A DNA stretch of 64,000 nt from Mycobacterium sp. Z3061 (lineage in GTDB: Bacteria > Actinomycetota > Actinomycetes > Mycobacteriales > Mycobacteriaceae), in the NCBI RefSeq assembly GCF_031583025.1, contig NZ_CP134062.1:806001-870000 (forward strand), read 5' to 3'. The notes under the pieces were generated by a model. That model saw only the letters and a program-made list of their open reading frames with translations. It did not search any database and had not been told where the DNA came from. How positions within the stretch are numbered: the first letter of the stretch is position 1; each line of letters starts with the position of its first letter. Shown one piece after another: positions 9,758 to 19,614 of this stretch. The translations under genes were made by a program, and so were the position numbers.

Positions 9758-12358
9758 CTAACCTGCCGTCTGAACCGGCGTGCTCCTGGCGGCATCCGCT
9801 GCGAAGAACCCACGCAGCGCGTCGGCGATCTGGTCCCGGATCGGCGCCCCGGAGACCACCACGTCCACCATGGTCAGCGACAGGTGCGTGTGTCCCCGGG
9901 CCGACGCGTGCTGGCTCGGAACACCTGCCGCGGCAAGCGCTTTCGCGTACGCGTCGCCTTCGTCGCGCAACGGGTCGAACTCCGCTGTGACGACGATCGC
10001 CGGCGGCAGGCCGGCCAGGTCGGGCGCGCGCAGCGGTGCGATTCGCGGGTCGTCGCGCACGTCCGGGTCGGCGTAGTAATCGAAGAACCACCGCATCAAC
10101 GCGGCGGTGAGACCGTAGCCGTCGGCGTTCTCGGTGTAGGAGCCGCGACTCAGGTCCGAATCGACGACCGGCGTGATCAACGCCTGGCCGACAATGGTCG
10201 GCCAACCGGTGTCCCTGGCCAATTGGCACACCACCGTGGCGATCCCGGCGCCGGCGCTCCAACCGCACACCGCGAGGCGACCGGGAATGCCGCCAAGTTC
10301 CTGCGAGTGCTCGGCAACCCATCGCGCCGCCGCCCAGCCGTCCTCGAGCGCGGCCGGGAAGCGGTGCTCAGGAGCGTGCCGGTAGTCCACCGACACGATG
10401 AGCGCGTCGCTGCGCGCGCACAGATCCCGGCACAACGGATCGTCTGACGTGTGGTCGCCGAGAACCCAACCGCCGCCGTGGAAGTACACGACGACGGGAT
10501 GGGGACCCGGGCTCGACGGCCGGTACAGACGGTAAGCCAGGAGTCCCGCGGCACCCGGCAGGATTCCGTCGACGACTTCGCCGACGTCCGGGCCCGGTGG
10601 GCGGGTCAGGTTCATCTCGTTCATGAAGGCGCGCGCCTGCTCGGCAGGCATGGACTCCAGTGGCGGCAACTCCAGCAGCGCCATCTGTTCCAGCACCATC
10701 TGGACGTCGGGTTGCAGGCGGCGCACCACGCCGTCGTAGCACTGCGTGTGGCCGGGCCCGGACAGTGTGAAGCCCAGGTAGTCGCGGGCCACTACCTCAT
10801 CGCAGGCCACCCGGTAGAAGTCGACCCCGGCGGCATACGCCATGAAGGTACGTGGCTTGCCCGGAATGTTCGCGCCGACGTACCACGAATTCGCCTGCGG
10901 GAAAAGGGTTATGGATGCGGCGTCGTCGACGTGCTGCATCCAGCCCGCCTCGGCGAGCTTGGTGGGCTCGATCCGGTCGAAGCCGTGGTCGCGCAGATAC
11001 GTCAATGCGTCGGCAACGAAATCGACGTGCTGCTCGATGGACACCGCCATGTTCGACAGTACCGAGGGACTCTGGGGGCCGGCGATGAGGAACAGGTTGG
11101 GGAATCCCTCGGTCATCAGGCCGAGGTAGGTGTTCGGACCCTCGGACCATTTGTCCCTCAGCGCGAGTCCGTCCCGGCCGACGATGTCGATCGCCGCGAC
11201 GGCGCCGGTGATCGCGTCGAAGCCGGTGGCAAAGACAATCGCGTCGAAATCGAAAGATTCACCGACCGTGTCGATTCCGGTCGCAGTCACGCCGACCATC
11301 GGCTGATCCTGCAGATTCACCAGGCGGACATGGGGCAGGTTGAACGTGGCGTAGTAGTTGGTGTCCAGGCAGAGCCGCTTCGCGCCGACCGGATAGGTTT
11401 TGGGGCACAGCGTCTCGGCCGTCCGGGGATCGCGCACGATGCCGCGGATCTTGCCGTGAATGAAGTCGGCAAAGTCCTTGTTGGCCAACGGGTTACTCAT
11501 CACATCGGCGTAGAGGTTGAGTATTTCCAGCAGTTCGCCACGTTGCCAGGCACGTTCGTAGCGCTGCCGGCGTTCGTCGGCGGACACCGAGAAGGCCGGG
11601 GTGATCGTGCGCTCCACGGGGACGCCTCCGAAGGAGTATTTCGCCGCCTGGCGGTACGCCGGCTCGTCGGTCATCTCCGCGAGCTTGTCCGGCGAGATGG
11701 GACCGTTCTGCGCGGGAATCGAGAAGCATGGCGTGCGTTGGAAGACCACCACTTCCGACGCCTGTGCGGCGATCAGCGGAATCGACTGAATGCCAGACGA
11801 ACCCGTCCCGACGACGCCGACGCGCTTGCCGGTGAAGTCGACGGGCTCATGGGGCCATCGACTGGTGAAATATGTCTCGCCGGTGAAGTTTTCGACGCCG
11901 TCGATGTCGAGATCCTTCGGTACCGAGAGGCAACCCGTCGCCATCACCAGGTAACGGCAGCCGATCTCCTCGCCGCGATCGGTGCGCACGCGGTAGCCGG
12001 ACGAGCTGTCGTCCCAGTGAGCGTGGGTGACCCTGGTGCCGAACTGAATGTCGCGACGCAGATCGTGCTTGTCGGCGACGTGGTTCAGGTAACGCAGGAT
12101 CTCCGGCTGCGTTGCGTACTTCTCAGACCACTGCCAGTCCCGCGCCCAGTCGGCATCGAAGCTGAACATGTAGTCGACGCTCGGGATGTCGACCCGCGCG
12201 CCGGGGTAGCGGTTCCAGTACCAGGTGCCGCCGACGTCGTCGCCGGCCTCGAATATCCGCATTGACAGACCCGCGAGCCGAAGGCGGTACGCGGCGTACA
12301 GGCCGGCGAAGCCGGCGCCCACAACCACGACATCGGGGTTGGAGTGTTGATCAGCCAT
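9758..12358 (-). CDS. Fusion of a Baeyer-Villiger-type flavin monooxygenase with an alpha/beta hydrolase
   Basis: This single frame of about 866 residues joins two enzymes. Residues 1-540 form a class B flavin monooxygenase: FAD site [21 protein letters not shown] site [12 protein letters not shown], and [10 protein letters not shown]. The BVMO fingerprint appears as [12 protein letters not shown], with Phe where the family has His. Residues about 560-866 are a hormone-sensitive-lipase-type hydrolase with HGGGW, nucleophile motif [16 protein letters not shown] for the acid and a histidine near THLSL. A ketone could be turned into an ester or lactone and cleaved by the same polypeptide. ATG 12356-12358 is the likely start; ATGs four and five codons upstream are possible. 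It lies 33 bp after mtnA. Confidence 0.85.
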   Translation of the reverse strand: MADQHSNPDVVVVGAGFAGLYAAYRLRLAGLSMRIFEAGDDVGGTWYWNRYPGARVDIPSVDYMFSFDADWARDWQWSEKYATQPEILRYLNHVADKHDLRRDIQFGTRVTHAHWDDSSSGYRVRTDRGEEIGCRYLVMATGCLSVPKDLDIDGVENFTGETYFTSRWPHEPVDFTGKRVGVVGTGSSGIQSIPLIAAQASEVVVFQRTPCFSIPAQNGPISPDKLAEMTDEPAYRQAAKYSFGGVPVERTITPAFSVSADERRQRYERAWQRGELLEILNLYADVMSNPLANKDFADFIHGKIRGIVRDPRTAETLCPKTYPVGAKRLCLDTNYYATFNLPHVRLVNLQDQPMVGVTATGIDTVGESFDFDAIVFATGFDAITGAVAAIDIVGRDGLALRDKWSEGPNTYLGLMTEGFPNLFLIAGPQSPSVLSNMAVSIEQHVDFVADALTYLRDHGFDRIEPTKLAEAGWMQHVDDAASITLFPQANSWYVGANIPGKPRTFMAYAAGVDFYRVACDEVVARDYLGFTLSGPGHTQCYDGVVRRLQPDVQMVLEQMALLELPPLESMPAEQARAFMNEMNLTRPPGPDVGEVVDGILPGAAGLLAYRLYRPSSPGPHPVVVYFHGGGWVLGDHTSDDPLCRDLCARSDALIVSVDYRHAPEHRFPAALEDGWAAARWVAEHSQELGGIPGRLAVCGWSAGAGIATVVCQLARDTGWPTIVGQALITPVVDSDLSRGSYTENADGYGLTAALMRWFFDYYADPDVRDDPRIAPLRAPDLAGLPPAIVVTAEFDPLRDEGDAYAKALAAAGVPSQHASARGHTHLSLTMVDVVVSGAPIRDQIADALRGFFAADAARSTPVQTAG

Positions 12359-12391
12359 GTGAATCATCATGACCACTCGCAGGCGTTTTGT

Positions 12392-13357
12392 TTAGGGGTG
12401 AAATCGCCCGTTCTCGGTGACGACCGCGGTGATCAACTCGGCCGGCGTCACGTCGAAAGCCGGGTTGAAGGCGTCCGCGTCCGGCGGAGTGACGGTGACG
12501 CCGGCGTACGTTCTGATTTCGTCGGGCGCGCGTTCCTCGATGGCGATCTCGGCGCCGCTGGCAAGCGAGCTGTCGACGGTCGACGACGGCGCGACCACGA
12601 CGAGGGGCACGCCGTGATGGCGCGCCGCGATAGCCAGGCCGTAGGTGCCGATCTTGTTGGCGACGTCGCCGTTCGCGGCGATCCGGTCGGCGCCGACCAG
12701 GACGCAGTCGACGAGGCCGCGTGCCATCGCCGCGGCCGCGGCACTGTCCGGCTGCACCCGGTAGGGCACGCCTGCCTGCGCCAATTCCCACGCTGTCAGT
12801 CGTGAGCCCTGCATCAGCGGCCGTGTCTCATCCACCAGCACCGATTCGACCAATCCGCGTTGGTGCAGATGCCAGACCACCCCGAGGGCACTGCCCCATG
12901 CCACCGTGGCGAGGTGGCCGGCGTTGCAGTGGCTGAGCAGGCGCAATGGTCTGCGTTCGCAGAGCCCCAGCACGATCTCCGCGGCGTGGCCCGATGCGGC
13001 GCGGTTCAGGCGTTCGTCCTCGTCGAGAATCGAAAGTGCCTCGGCCAGTACGGCTTCGGCGCCTCCGTCGAGTTTCCCCAGGGCGCGCGCCACTCCCCAA
13101 CTGAGGTTCACGGCGGTCGGTCGCGCCCTGGCGACCCGGTCGGCCGAGGCGCGGACGTCCCCTCCCTCGCGCGCCGCGAGTACCACGCCGAGCGCCCCAG
13201 CTGCGCCGAGCGCAGGGGCACCCCGGACCGCCAAACGGCGGATCGCGTCGATCAGTTCGTCCACCCGGTGCAGGCGCAGGACGCGGTAGTCAGCCGGCAA
13301 GGCGGTCTGATCGATGATCGTGACCGCGTCGCCGTCCCAGTCGATGGTCCTGCGCAC
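12392..13357 (-). CDS. mtnA: S-methyl-5-thioribose-1-phosphate isomerase
   Basis: The 321-aa protein isomerises methylthioribose-1-phosphate to methylthioribulose-1-phosphate in methionine salvage. Visible family motifs are RRLAVRGAPALGAAGALG (substrate phosphate loop), LLSHCNAGHLATVAWG with the catalytic cysteine, and VLVGADRIAANGDVANKIGT with the catalytic aspartate. Length is normal. It belongs to the eIF2B-like isomerase superfamily, but CNAG and GADR-ANGD specifically mark MtnA. No other methionine-salvage gene is visible nearby; the BVMO-hydrolase fusion follows 33 bp downstream on the same strand, so they may be co-transcribed. Confidence 0.92.
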   Translation of the reverse strand: MRRTIDWDGDAVTIIDQTALPADYRVLRLHRVDELIDAIRRLAVRGAPALGAAGALGVVLAAREGGDVRASADRVARARPTAVNLSWGVARALGKLDGGAEAVLAEALSILDEDERLNRAASGHAAEIVLGLCERRPLRLLSHCNAGHLATVAWGSALGVVWHLHQRGLVESVLVDETRPLMQGSRLTAWELAQAGVPYRVQPDSAAAAAMARGLVDCVLVGADRIAANGDVANKIGTYGLAIAARHHGVPLVVVAPSSTVDSSLASGAEIAIEERAPDEIRTYAGVTVTPPDADAFNPAFDVTPAELITAVVTENGRFHP

Positions 13358-13457
13358 GTGTCGACCCTAGCTCCCGGACCGGGGGCTGACGCCGACTGCG
13401 ATCGCTGGATGAATGGTCGAAGAGCAGGATGCAATGCCGCCACCTGCCCGGCCAGTT

Positions 13458-14183
13458 TCATACCAACGCGCCCCCAGTCGCGATGTAGAGGAGATACAAC
13501 AGGTACAGCGGTATTTGCGGAATCGCCAGGGAAATCGCTAACAACGGATAGCCGATGGACCAGAAAAGGTTGGGTCCCAGTAAGGGAAAGAATGTGTCAG
13601 CAAGGCTCATCAGGTAGTTCGCCAACGTTGGGAACACGTGTATCAACACAAATGGCCCGATGGGCGCGAGAACTAAGAGAGGCGGTATCAGCAGAAATGC
13701 GGGTAAAACAAAAATAGTCCCGGTGGGATTCGCGATGATTTCCTGAAGCAGGCTGTTGAACAAGGCCGGCGAATTGCTGATGATCGTACTCAAGCGGCGC
13801 GACATCTCGCCCAGATAAAACGAGAGAGCGTCCAGGGTGCTGGTGGCGGGGCCGACAACTGGGCCCTCGGCCGACAGTAAAGGCTGCAGCAACAGGGCGA
13901 GGTTCGCAGCCTCTGCGCCGGCGTATGAGACGGCGGCGGCGGTCAGGTGCTGCACGAACTGTTGGTGCAGTGCGGCCGCCTGCCCGGCCAGCTTCTGATA
14001 GTCCCGGGCGTACCCAGAGAAGAGGTCGGCAATACCTGCCGACACCTCGTCGGCGGCAGCAGGCAGGACAGAGATAGTCGGGGCCGCCGCCAGCATGTGC
14101 GCCGCATCGAGCGTTGACCCGATAGCCGACAAATCTGTCGCAGCCGCCTCCATCAATTGCGGCGCCGCGATCACTGCAGACAT
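13458..14183 (-). CDS. PE family protein with hydrophobic C-terminal domain
   Basis: ATG 14181-14183 follows GGGGAG at good spacing; a GTG two codons upstream is less likely. The 241-aa protein has an N-terminal PE domain (residues 1-98; MSAVIAAPQLMEAAATDLSA, with the Y-A-G-A-E stretch at the end) and a C-terminal part dominated by long hydrophobic segments (about 150-235). There is no PGRS repeat. PE proteins usually leave through type VII secretion paired with a PPE partner, but no PPE gene is adjacent. The hydrophobic tail suggests residence in a membrane. Function is unknown. Confidence 0.85.
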   Translation of the reverse strand: MSAVIAAPQLMEAAATDLSAIGSTLDAAHMLAAAPTISVLPAAADEVSAGIADLFSGYARDYQKLAGQAAALHQQFVQHLTAAAVSYAGAEAANLALLLQPLLSAEGPVVGPATSTLDALSFYLGEMSRRLSTIISNSPALFNSLLQEIIANPTGTIFVLPAFLLIPPLLVLAPIGPFVLIHVFPTLANYLMSLADTFFPLLGPNLFWSIGYPLLAISLAIPQIPLYLLYLLYIATGGALV

Positions 14184-14359
14184 CTTCACTCCCCGACCGA
14201 CGTCATCGATATCAGAAGCGTCGCGCGGTCGCGTGAGCGTCGACTAGGGACTTTCGGCTCTAAGTATCTCAAGCGCTATCGGCACGGACTTAAGCCTCTA
14301 TCCGCAGCGGCGGAGGTGGCTGAGGATGGCAGCGGCAGTCGACGAGGAAGGTTTCGCAC

Positions 14360-16996
14360 ATGCCAACGAAATTGGAGGCAGCTTCGCAGGCCGCGGCCGC
14401 GGAAGTCACCGGCGACGGCGCCGAGTCGCAGAACGCCGATCATCGCCGCAAGGAGATCGATGCGCTCGTGGACACCGCCGCGGCCGCGGCCGCTGAGTTC
14501 CGCAAGCTCGATCAGGTCCAGGTCGACCGCATCGTCGAGGCGATGGTGCGCGCGGGGCTCCGGGCCGCTGCCGAACTCGCGGGCTTGGCGATCCAAGAAA
14601 CCGGGTTCGGAGTCTTCGAGGACAAGGTCGTCAAGAATTATGTGGCGACCGAATTCCTGCATGACTACCTGCGTGACAAGAAGTCTGTGGGTGTCGTCGA
14701 AGAGGACATTGAGAACAACATCGTCCGCGTCGCCGAACCGATCGGCCTGGTGCTGGCGATCACCCCGGTGACCAACCCGACGTCGACGGTGCTGTTCAAA
14801 GCGATCGTCGCCGCCAAAACCCGCAACGCCATCGTGTTCCGGCCGTCGCCGTATGCGGTCCGGTCCTGCGAGCGCAGCGTTGAGATCATGCGTGAGGCGG
14901 CCGAAGCTGCCGGGATGCCAGTGGGTGCGCTGCAGGTCATTCCGGACGCCGCCCACGAGGTGACGCATTATCTCTTCAAACATCCCAAGGTCGACTTCAT
15001 CTGGGTGACGGGCGGACCGAAGATCGTGGCGCTGGCTAGTGCGACCGGCAAGCCGGGGCTGTGCGTCGGCCCGGGAAATGCCCCCATCTATGTCCACAAG
15101 ACCGCCGACGTGAAGGGTGCCGTCGTCGACATCCTCATCTCGAAAACCTTTGACTCGTCAGTGATCTGCCCCGCGGAGCAGACCTGCGTCATCGACGACG
15201 AGGTGTACGACGCGATGATCGCCGAGTTCGAGCGGATGGGTGCGCGGCTGCTCACCGACGACGAGGCTGAGGCGATAACCCAGTTCGCGTTCGGCTGCGG
15301 CGACAAGATCTCGCTGGACGCGCTGGGTCAGAAGGCGCCGGAACTCGCTGCGCGAGCTGGGTTTTCGGTCCCGCCGACGGTCAAAGTGTTGCTGGCCCCG
15401 CTGCCGGCGGACCTTGACGAACTCGCCGCGCACCCGCTGCTGCAGGAGAAGCTGATGCCGGTCCTCGGCGTCGTCCGGGCACGCGACGTCCAGCACGCCA
15501 TCGACGTGGCGGTACTTGTCACCGAACACGGCGGCCTGGGCCACACCTCGGCGGTCTACTCCACCGATCAGGCGGTAATCGACGCGTACAGCGCGGCGGT
15601 GCGTACCGGACGGATCCTGGTGAACGCACCGACCGCGGTAGGGGCGCTGGGTGGGGTCTACAACAACCTGACGCCGACCTTCTCGCTGGGATGCGGAACG
15701 TGGGGAGGGTCCAGTACGACCGAGAACGTCAACTACCGGCAGTTGCTCAACATCAAGACCGTGGCGAAACGTCGCACCCCGCCGCAGTGGTTCCGGGTCC
15801 CGTCCAACACGTTCTTCAACGCCGGTGCGCTGGAAAATTTGCGCGACCTCGATTGCGACACCGTCGTGGTGGTCACCGATGCCGTGAGCGATGGGCGAGG
15901 TGTGGTCGACCTGGTGCGCGGCAAGATGCGCGCCCGCCACGTACAGGTGTTCAGCGAAGTGACTCCGGAGCCGGACGAGACGACCATCCACCGCGGCGTC
16001 GAGCTGCTGCAACGGGTGCAACCTGATGTCCTGATCGCGGTGGGCGGCGGTTCGGTGCTCGATGCCGGCAAGGCGATGCGGCTGTTCTACGAGCATCCGG
16101 AGAAGTCCCTCGACGAGTTGACCATGCCCTTCCTGGACCCCCGCAAACGGGTGGCCGACTATCCCACGGACCGGCACCGTCTCCAATTGGTGGCTATACC
16201 AACGACTTCGGGCACCGGTTCGGAGGTGTCGCCGGCAGCTGTGCTCACCGTGAACGGCAAGAAGGAGACGCTGGTCGACTACAGCCTGGTGCCTGAGCTG
16301 GCCATCATCGACCCCGAGTTGGCGTCGTCGATGCCGCCGGTGTTGACCGCGGACACCGGTATCGACGCGCTGACGCACGCGCTGGAGGCGGCGGTCTCCA
16401 TCTTCGCGTCGCCGTACACCGACGCGCTGTGCGCACAGGCGGCACGCCTGATCTTCGACTCGCTGCCCAGGGCGTATCGCGACCCTGACGATCTGCCCGC
16501 GCGCACCGACATGTCCAACGCGGCCACCCTGGCCGGACTCGCGTTCTCAAATGCGTTCGTCGGGACGAACCATGCGCTCGCCCATGCCGTCGGCGCCAAG
16601 TTCGCCATCGCGCACGGCAGGGCAAACGCAATCTTCCTGCCGCATGTACTCCGCTACAACTCGGGCTTGCCAAGCAAATTCATGCCGGCTCCGGGCTACT
16701 CGGCCTACATCGCCCCCGACAAGTACGCCCAGATCGGTCAGCTCATCTTCGGCGGCCACGAACCCGACGACAGCCGCGCCCGGCTGTTCCGGGGAGTCGA
16801 GGATCTGCTGCGTCGTGTCGAGATGCCGCGCTCGCTGCGGGACATGGGCGTCGCCGAAGAGGAGTTCCTCGCGGCGCTGCCGGGTCTGGCGATGACGGCG
16901 TTTGAGGACCTCAGCAACCGGACGAATCCCCGGATGCCTCTGGTCACTGAGATCACGGAGTTGCTGCGGCTGGGGTATTACGGAGCTCCCGACTGA
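14360..16996 (+). CDS. adhE: Bifunctional acetaldehyde-CoA/alcohol dehydrogenase
   Basis: The 878-aa protein is preceded by AGGAAGG. Residues about 25-460 are a CoA-acylating aldehyde dehydrogenase, with the nucleophilic cysteine in SSVICPAEQT (about residue 269) and 'VTNPTSTVLFKAI'. Residues about 470-878 are an iron-dependent alcohol dehydrogenase with GTGSEVSPAAVL, DTGIDALTHALEA, GTNHALAHAVGAKF and AIAHGRANAIFLPHVLRYN supplying Asp/His iron ligands. It interconverts acetyl-CoA, acetaldehyde and ethanol with NADH. Bacterial AdhE assembles into spirosome filaments. Such an enzyme suggests redox balancing at low oxygen or use of C2 compounds. Confidence 0.95.
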   Translation: MPTKLEAASQAAAAEVTGDGAESQNADHRRKEIDALVDTAAAAAAEFRKLDQVQVDRIVEAMVRAGLRAAAELAGLAIQETGFGVFEDKVVKNYVATEFLHDYLRDKKSVGVVEEDIENNIVRVAEPIGLVLAITPVTNPTSTVLFKAIVAAKTRNAIVFRPSPYAVRSCERSVEIMREAAEAAGMPVGALQVIPDAAHEVTHYLFKHPKVDFIWVTGGPKIVALASATGKPGLCVGPGNAPIYVHKTADVKGAVVDILISKTFDSSVICPAEQTCVIDDEVYDAMIAEFERMGARLLTDDEAEAITQFAFGCGDKISLDALGQKAPELAARAGFSVPPTVKVLLAPLPADLDELAAHPLLQEKLMPVLGVVRARDVQHAIDVAVLVTEHGGLGHTSAVYSTDQAVIDAYSAAVRTGRILVNAPTAVGALGGVYNNLTPTFSLGCGTWGGSSTTENVNYRQLLNIKTVAKRRTPPQWFRVPSNTFFNAGALENLRDLDCDTVVVVTDAVSDGRGVVDLVRGKMRARHVQVFSEVTPEPDETTIHRGVELLQRVQPDVLIAVGGGSVLDAGKAMRLFYEHPEKSLDELTMPFLDPRKRVADYPTDRHRLQLVAIPTTSGTGSEVSPAAVLTVNGKKETLVDYSLVPELAIIDPELASSMPPVLTADTGIDALTHALEAAVSIFASPYTDALCAQAARLIFDSLPRAYRDPDDLPARTDMSNAATLAGLAFSNAFVGTNHALAHAVGAKFAIAHGRANAIFLPHVLRYNSGLPSKFMPAPGYSAYIAPDKYAQIGQLIFGGHEPDDSRARLFRGVEDLLRRVEMPRSLRDMGVAEEEFLAALPGLAMTAFEDLSNRTNPRMPLVTEITELLRLGYYGAPD

Positions 16997-17018
16997 TGCC
17001 GAGTGCCAATGGGTCATC

Positions 17019-17780
17019 GTGCGACGGCTCGCTATCGCCCTGATCACCGCGGCTTGCAGCTCAGGCTGCGGTTCGCCAGGAGGTGGTCCCGCGACGCCGG
17101 GTTCGACAACCGTCACCCCGGCCTCTGGTGCGACCGCGACCGGCTCCACTCCTGCATCCACGACCAACGCCGTGCCCCCGGTTTCCCCAGAGGCGGGCGC
17201 AGTGGGATTCGTCGACGTTCGGACGGCCGTTCCCAATGCGATCATCGATCTCCGCTATTCGACGTCAAACAATTTCTTGCATGCGCCCTTGTATCCCGCC
17301 GATGCCCGGTGCCTGGTGCATGAATCCATGGCGCCGGGCCTGGCCGCGGCCGCCGGGGCTCTGCATCAGGGAGAAGCGTTGGTCTTCTGGGACTGCTACC
17401 GGCCGCACGACGTGCAGGTGCGGATGTTCCAGGCGGTGGCCGATCCCAATTGGGTGGCCCGTCCGGGCCAGTATTCGCGCAGCCACGAGGCGGGGCGCTC
17501 GGTTGACGTGACAATTGCGAACGCCCAAGAACAGTGCCCGCCAGGTAATCGCCTCGGCAGTCAGTGCCTGACCGACATGGGCACGGATTTCGACGAATTT
17601 TCCTCTCGCGCAAATGCATTCGCAACCCAGGACGTCAGCGAAACCGAGCAGGCCAACCGCGCCCGGCTCCGCGAAGTCATGGGCACCGGTGGGCTGACCC
17701 CTTACTCAGGAGAGTGGTGGCACTTCGACGGTCCTGCCGCGAACGTCGAGCGCCCGATCATCAACGTCCCCGTCAACTGA
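17019..17780 (+). CDS. D-Ala-D-Ala dipeptidase-like (VanX-type) exported lipoprotein
   Basis: Start GTG 17019 is chosen because it begins a signal sequence, VRRLAIALITAACSSGCG, with a plausible lipobox (LITAAC); the frame upstream overlaps the adhE end. The mature part has a Ser/Thr/Pro linker and then a zinc dipeptidase domain: SRSHEAGRSVDV (His and Asp zinc ligands) and GEWWHFDG (catalytic Glu and His ligand), as in VanX/DdpX of peptidase family M15. It likely cleaves D-Ala-D-Ala or related peptides outside the membrane during peptidoglycan turnover. It starts 22 bp after adhE but is probably functionally unrelated. Confidence 0.85.
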   Translation: MRRLAIALITAACSSGCGSPGGGPATPGSTTVTPASGATATGSTPASTTNAVPPVSPEAGAVGFVDVRTAVPNAIIDLRYSTSNNFLHAPLYPADARCLVHESMAPGLAAAAGALHQGEALVFWDCYRPHDVQVRMFQAVADPNWVARPGQYSRSHEAGRSVDVTIANAQEQCPPGNRLGSQCLTDMGTDFDEFSSRANAFATQDVSETEQANRARLREVMGTGGLTPYSGEWWHFDGPAANVERPIINVPVN

Positions 17781-17785
17781 GCCGG

Positions 17786-19384
17786 TTATCCGATCGCCGA
17801 ACGGCGCATGGTCGCGTAGATCGTGAAGTTCCGGTGTTGTGACGCCGCGTAGTAAGTGGACATGTAGGAAAGCGTGCCGTCGTTGCGCGGGGTGAGAGTG
17901 ACCTCCGCCGGCACGCATTTGCCGCGCGTGATCCGTTCGGAGATCAACCGCGCCCCGTTGTCGCCGACGCCATGCTGGGTCCATGTTCCGGCGCAGCCGA
18001 GTTGGGGATAGCTGACGGTGCCGGTGAGCTGAGCGCCGTCAACGATGTCGGCGGTGACGTCGAAGCCGGATTGGTCGCCGGAGACGGGTCCAGACCAACT
18101 GCCGCTCAGCGACATCGTCGTCTCGGTCGGTTCGGTGGAGGATGACGTGGGAGGCGTAGTCACGGGAGGGTTGGAGACGGATGACGTTGAACCGGAGCCC
18201 GGCGTTGATGCCTCCACGCCGGAGTGCTTGCCGGCGCCGTTACGCCCCGCAATGACGGCGGTGGTCACAATCACGGCGGCTAGCACTGCGGCAGCCCCGA
18301 GGCCGATCGCAGCCTTGCCGCGCGTCGAAAACCCGCGGCGGCGAGCACCTGCTGGCGGTGGCGGACCTTCCGGAGGCTGCACTGGCAGGCCCGGGTGGCT
18401 CGGCGCGCTCGGGCTGCCCAATTGGGTGGGCGCGGCGTCACCGATCACCCCAGCAGGCGGGCGCTGCAACTCGGTGTTCAGTACGACATGCGGCGCGGCC
18501 ATGGTCGGCGCTGCGGGGGAAGGGTTGGGCCGCAGCGCCGGGGTGGTGATGGCGTCCTTGGCGGCGCTCGCCAACTCCAGGGTGGTGGCGTAGCGCTGGC
18601 CGGGGTCTTTGGCCATGCCGGTGGCGATCACCTGGTCGAGCTGTGGCGGCAGGCCCGCGTGCATCATCGATGGCTTCGGCGGCGACATGGTCAGATGAGC
18701 GGTGATCTGTTGCTCAATGCTTTTACCGGGAAAGGGCGGCCGCCCGGTCAGGCACTCATACAGCACGCAGGCCAAGGCGTAGATATCGCCGCGGGGATCG
18801 TTCTGGCCGGTGCTGATGCGCTCGGGGGCCATGTAGGCCCAAGTGCCGATAACCGTGCCGGCTCTGGTCAGCGACGTCTCGCCGACGGCGCGGGCGATGC
18901 CGAAGTCGATCAGGTAAGCGAAGTCGTGCTCGGCGACAAGAATGTTCGACGGCTTGACGTCGCGGTGCACCAACCCAATCCGGTGCGCCGCGTGCAGCGC
19001 CGAGGCGATCTGGTCGATGATCGCCAGTGCCCGTGCCGGCGGCAGGGGGCCGTCCGCCAGCATGCTGTGCAGGTCGCGGCCCCTGATCAACCGCATGGTC
19101 ACAAATAGGCGTCCCTCGATTTGCCCGAAGTCATAGATCGGCACTACATGGGGCTCGTCGAGTCCGGCGGCGGCGTGAGCCTCCCGGCGAAACCGCTCCT
19201 GATAGACATCGTCGTTGGCGAATTCTTCCGGTAGCACCTTGAGCGCCACTGTCCGATCCATCACGGTGTCATAAGCTCGCCACACCGCGCCCATGCCGCC
19301 GCGGCCCAGCAATTCGATCAACCGGTAGCGTCCGAATGGCGTGCCCTCAGCCAGCGACCCCGGCGGTGTCTGCGCAGTTTCCAT
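17786..19384 (-). CDS. Membrane Ser/Thr protein kinase of the PknF/PknI type
   Basis: ATG 19382-19384 is preceded by AGGGGCGAG and puts the kinase domain at the N-terminus; the 71 upstream in-frame residues are rejected. The 532-aa protein has a kinase domain at about residues 20-280: GRGGMGAVW loop, ALKVL lysine, HRDVKPSNILV catalytic loop, DFGIARAV, and APE. A Pro-rich juxtamembrane stretch follows, then a membrane helix (AAIGLGAAAVLAAVIVTTAV), a Ser/Thr linker and an exterior domain of about 110 residues with two cysteines. Mycobacterial kinases of this type regulate envelope and transport proteins. It is divergent from the PRC/NRAMP pair, a possible target. Confidence 0.93.
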   Translation of the reverse strand: METAQTPPGSLAEGTPFGRYRLIELLGRGGMGAVWRAYDTVMDRTVALKVLPEEFANDDVYQERFRREAHAAAGLDEPHVVPIYDFGQIEGRLFVTMRLIRGRDLHSMLADGPLPPARALAIIDQIASALHAAHRIGLVHRDVKPSNILVAEHDFAYLIDFGIARAVGETSLTRAGTVIGTWAYMAPERISTGQNDPRGDIYALACVLYECLTGRPPFPGKSIEQQITAHLTMSPPKPSMMHAGLPPQLDQVIATGMAKDPGQRYATTLELASAAKDAITTPALRPNPSPAAPTMAAPHVVLNTELQRPPAGVIGDAAPTQLGSPSAPSHPGLPVQPPEGPPPPAGARRRGFSTRGKAAIGLGAAAVLAAVIVTTAVIAGRNGAGKHSGVEASTPGSGSTSSVSNPPVTTPPTSSSTEPTETTMSLSGSWSGPVSGDQSGFDVTADIVDGAQLTGTVSYPQLGCAGTWTQHGVGDNGARLISERITRGKCVPAEVTLTPRNDGTLSYMSTYYAASQHRNFTIYATMRRSAIG

Positions 19385-19614
19385 CCGCTCGCCCCTTATC
19401 GACCGAGTTCTTGCCCGGGCCTGTAATTCTGTCGCTGCGTCGCGGATGGGTGTAGGGCCGATTGTCCCTGGGTGCGGTGGCCATCTGGCGCGAGCCGGTC
19501 CACGTAGCGCACGCAGTCTGCAGAGTGTTGCCAATGGAAATCGTGCGCGCGAACTTCTGGCTCGAGGTCGCCCCAACGTGCGCCGAACACCCGTCACTCG
19601 GGCATGCTGCTGGG

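Noticed and set aside
10451-12265. 604-codon frame opposite the monooxygenase-hydrolase fusion
   Set aside because: No family pattern; the minus-strand frame has clear FAD, NADPH and hydrolase motifs.
15158-16378. 406-codon frame opposite adhE
   Set aside because: Antisense shadow; adhE motifs are continuous on the + strand.
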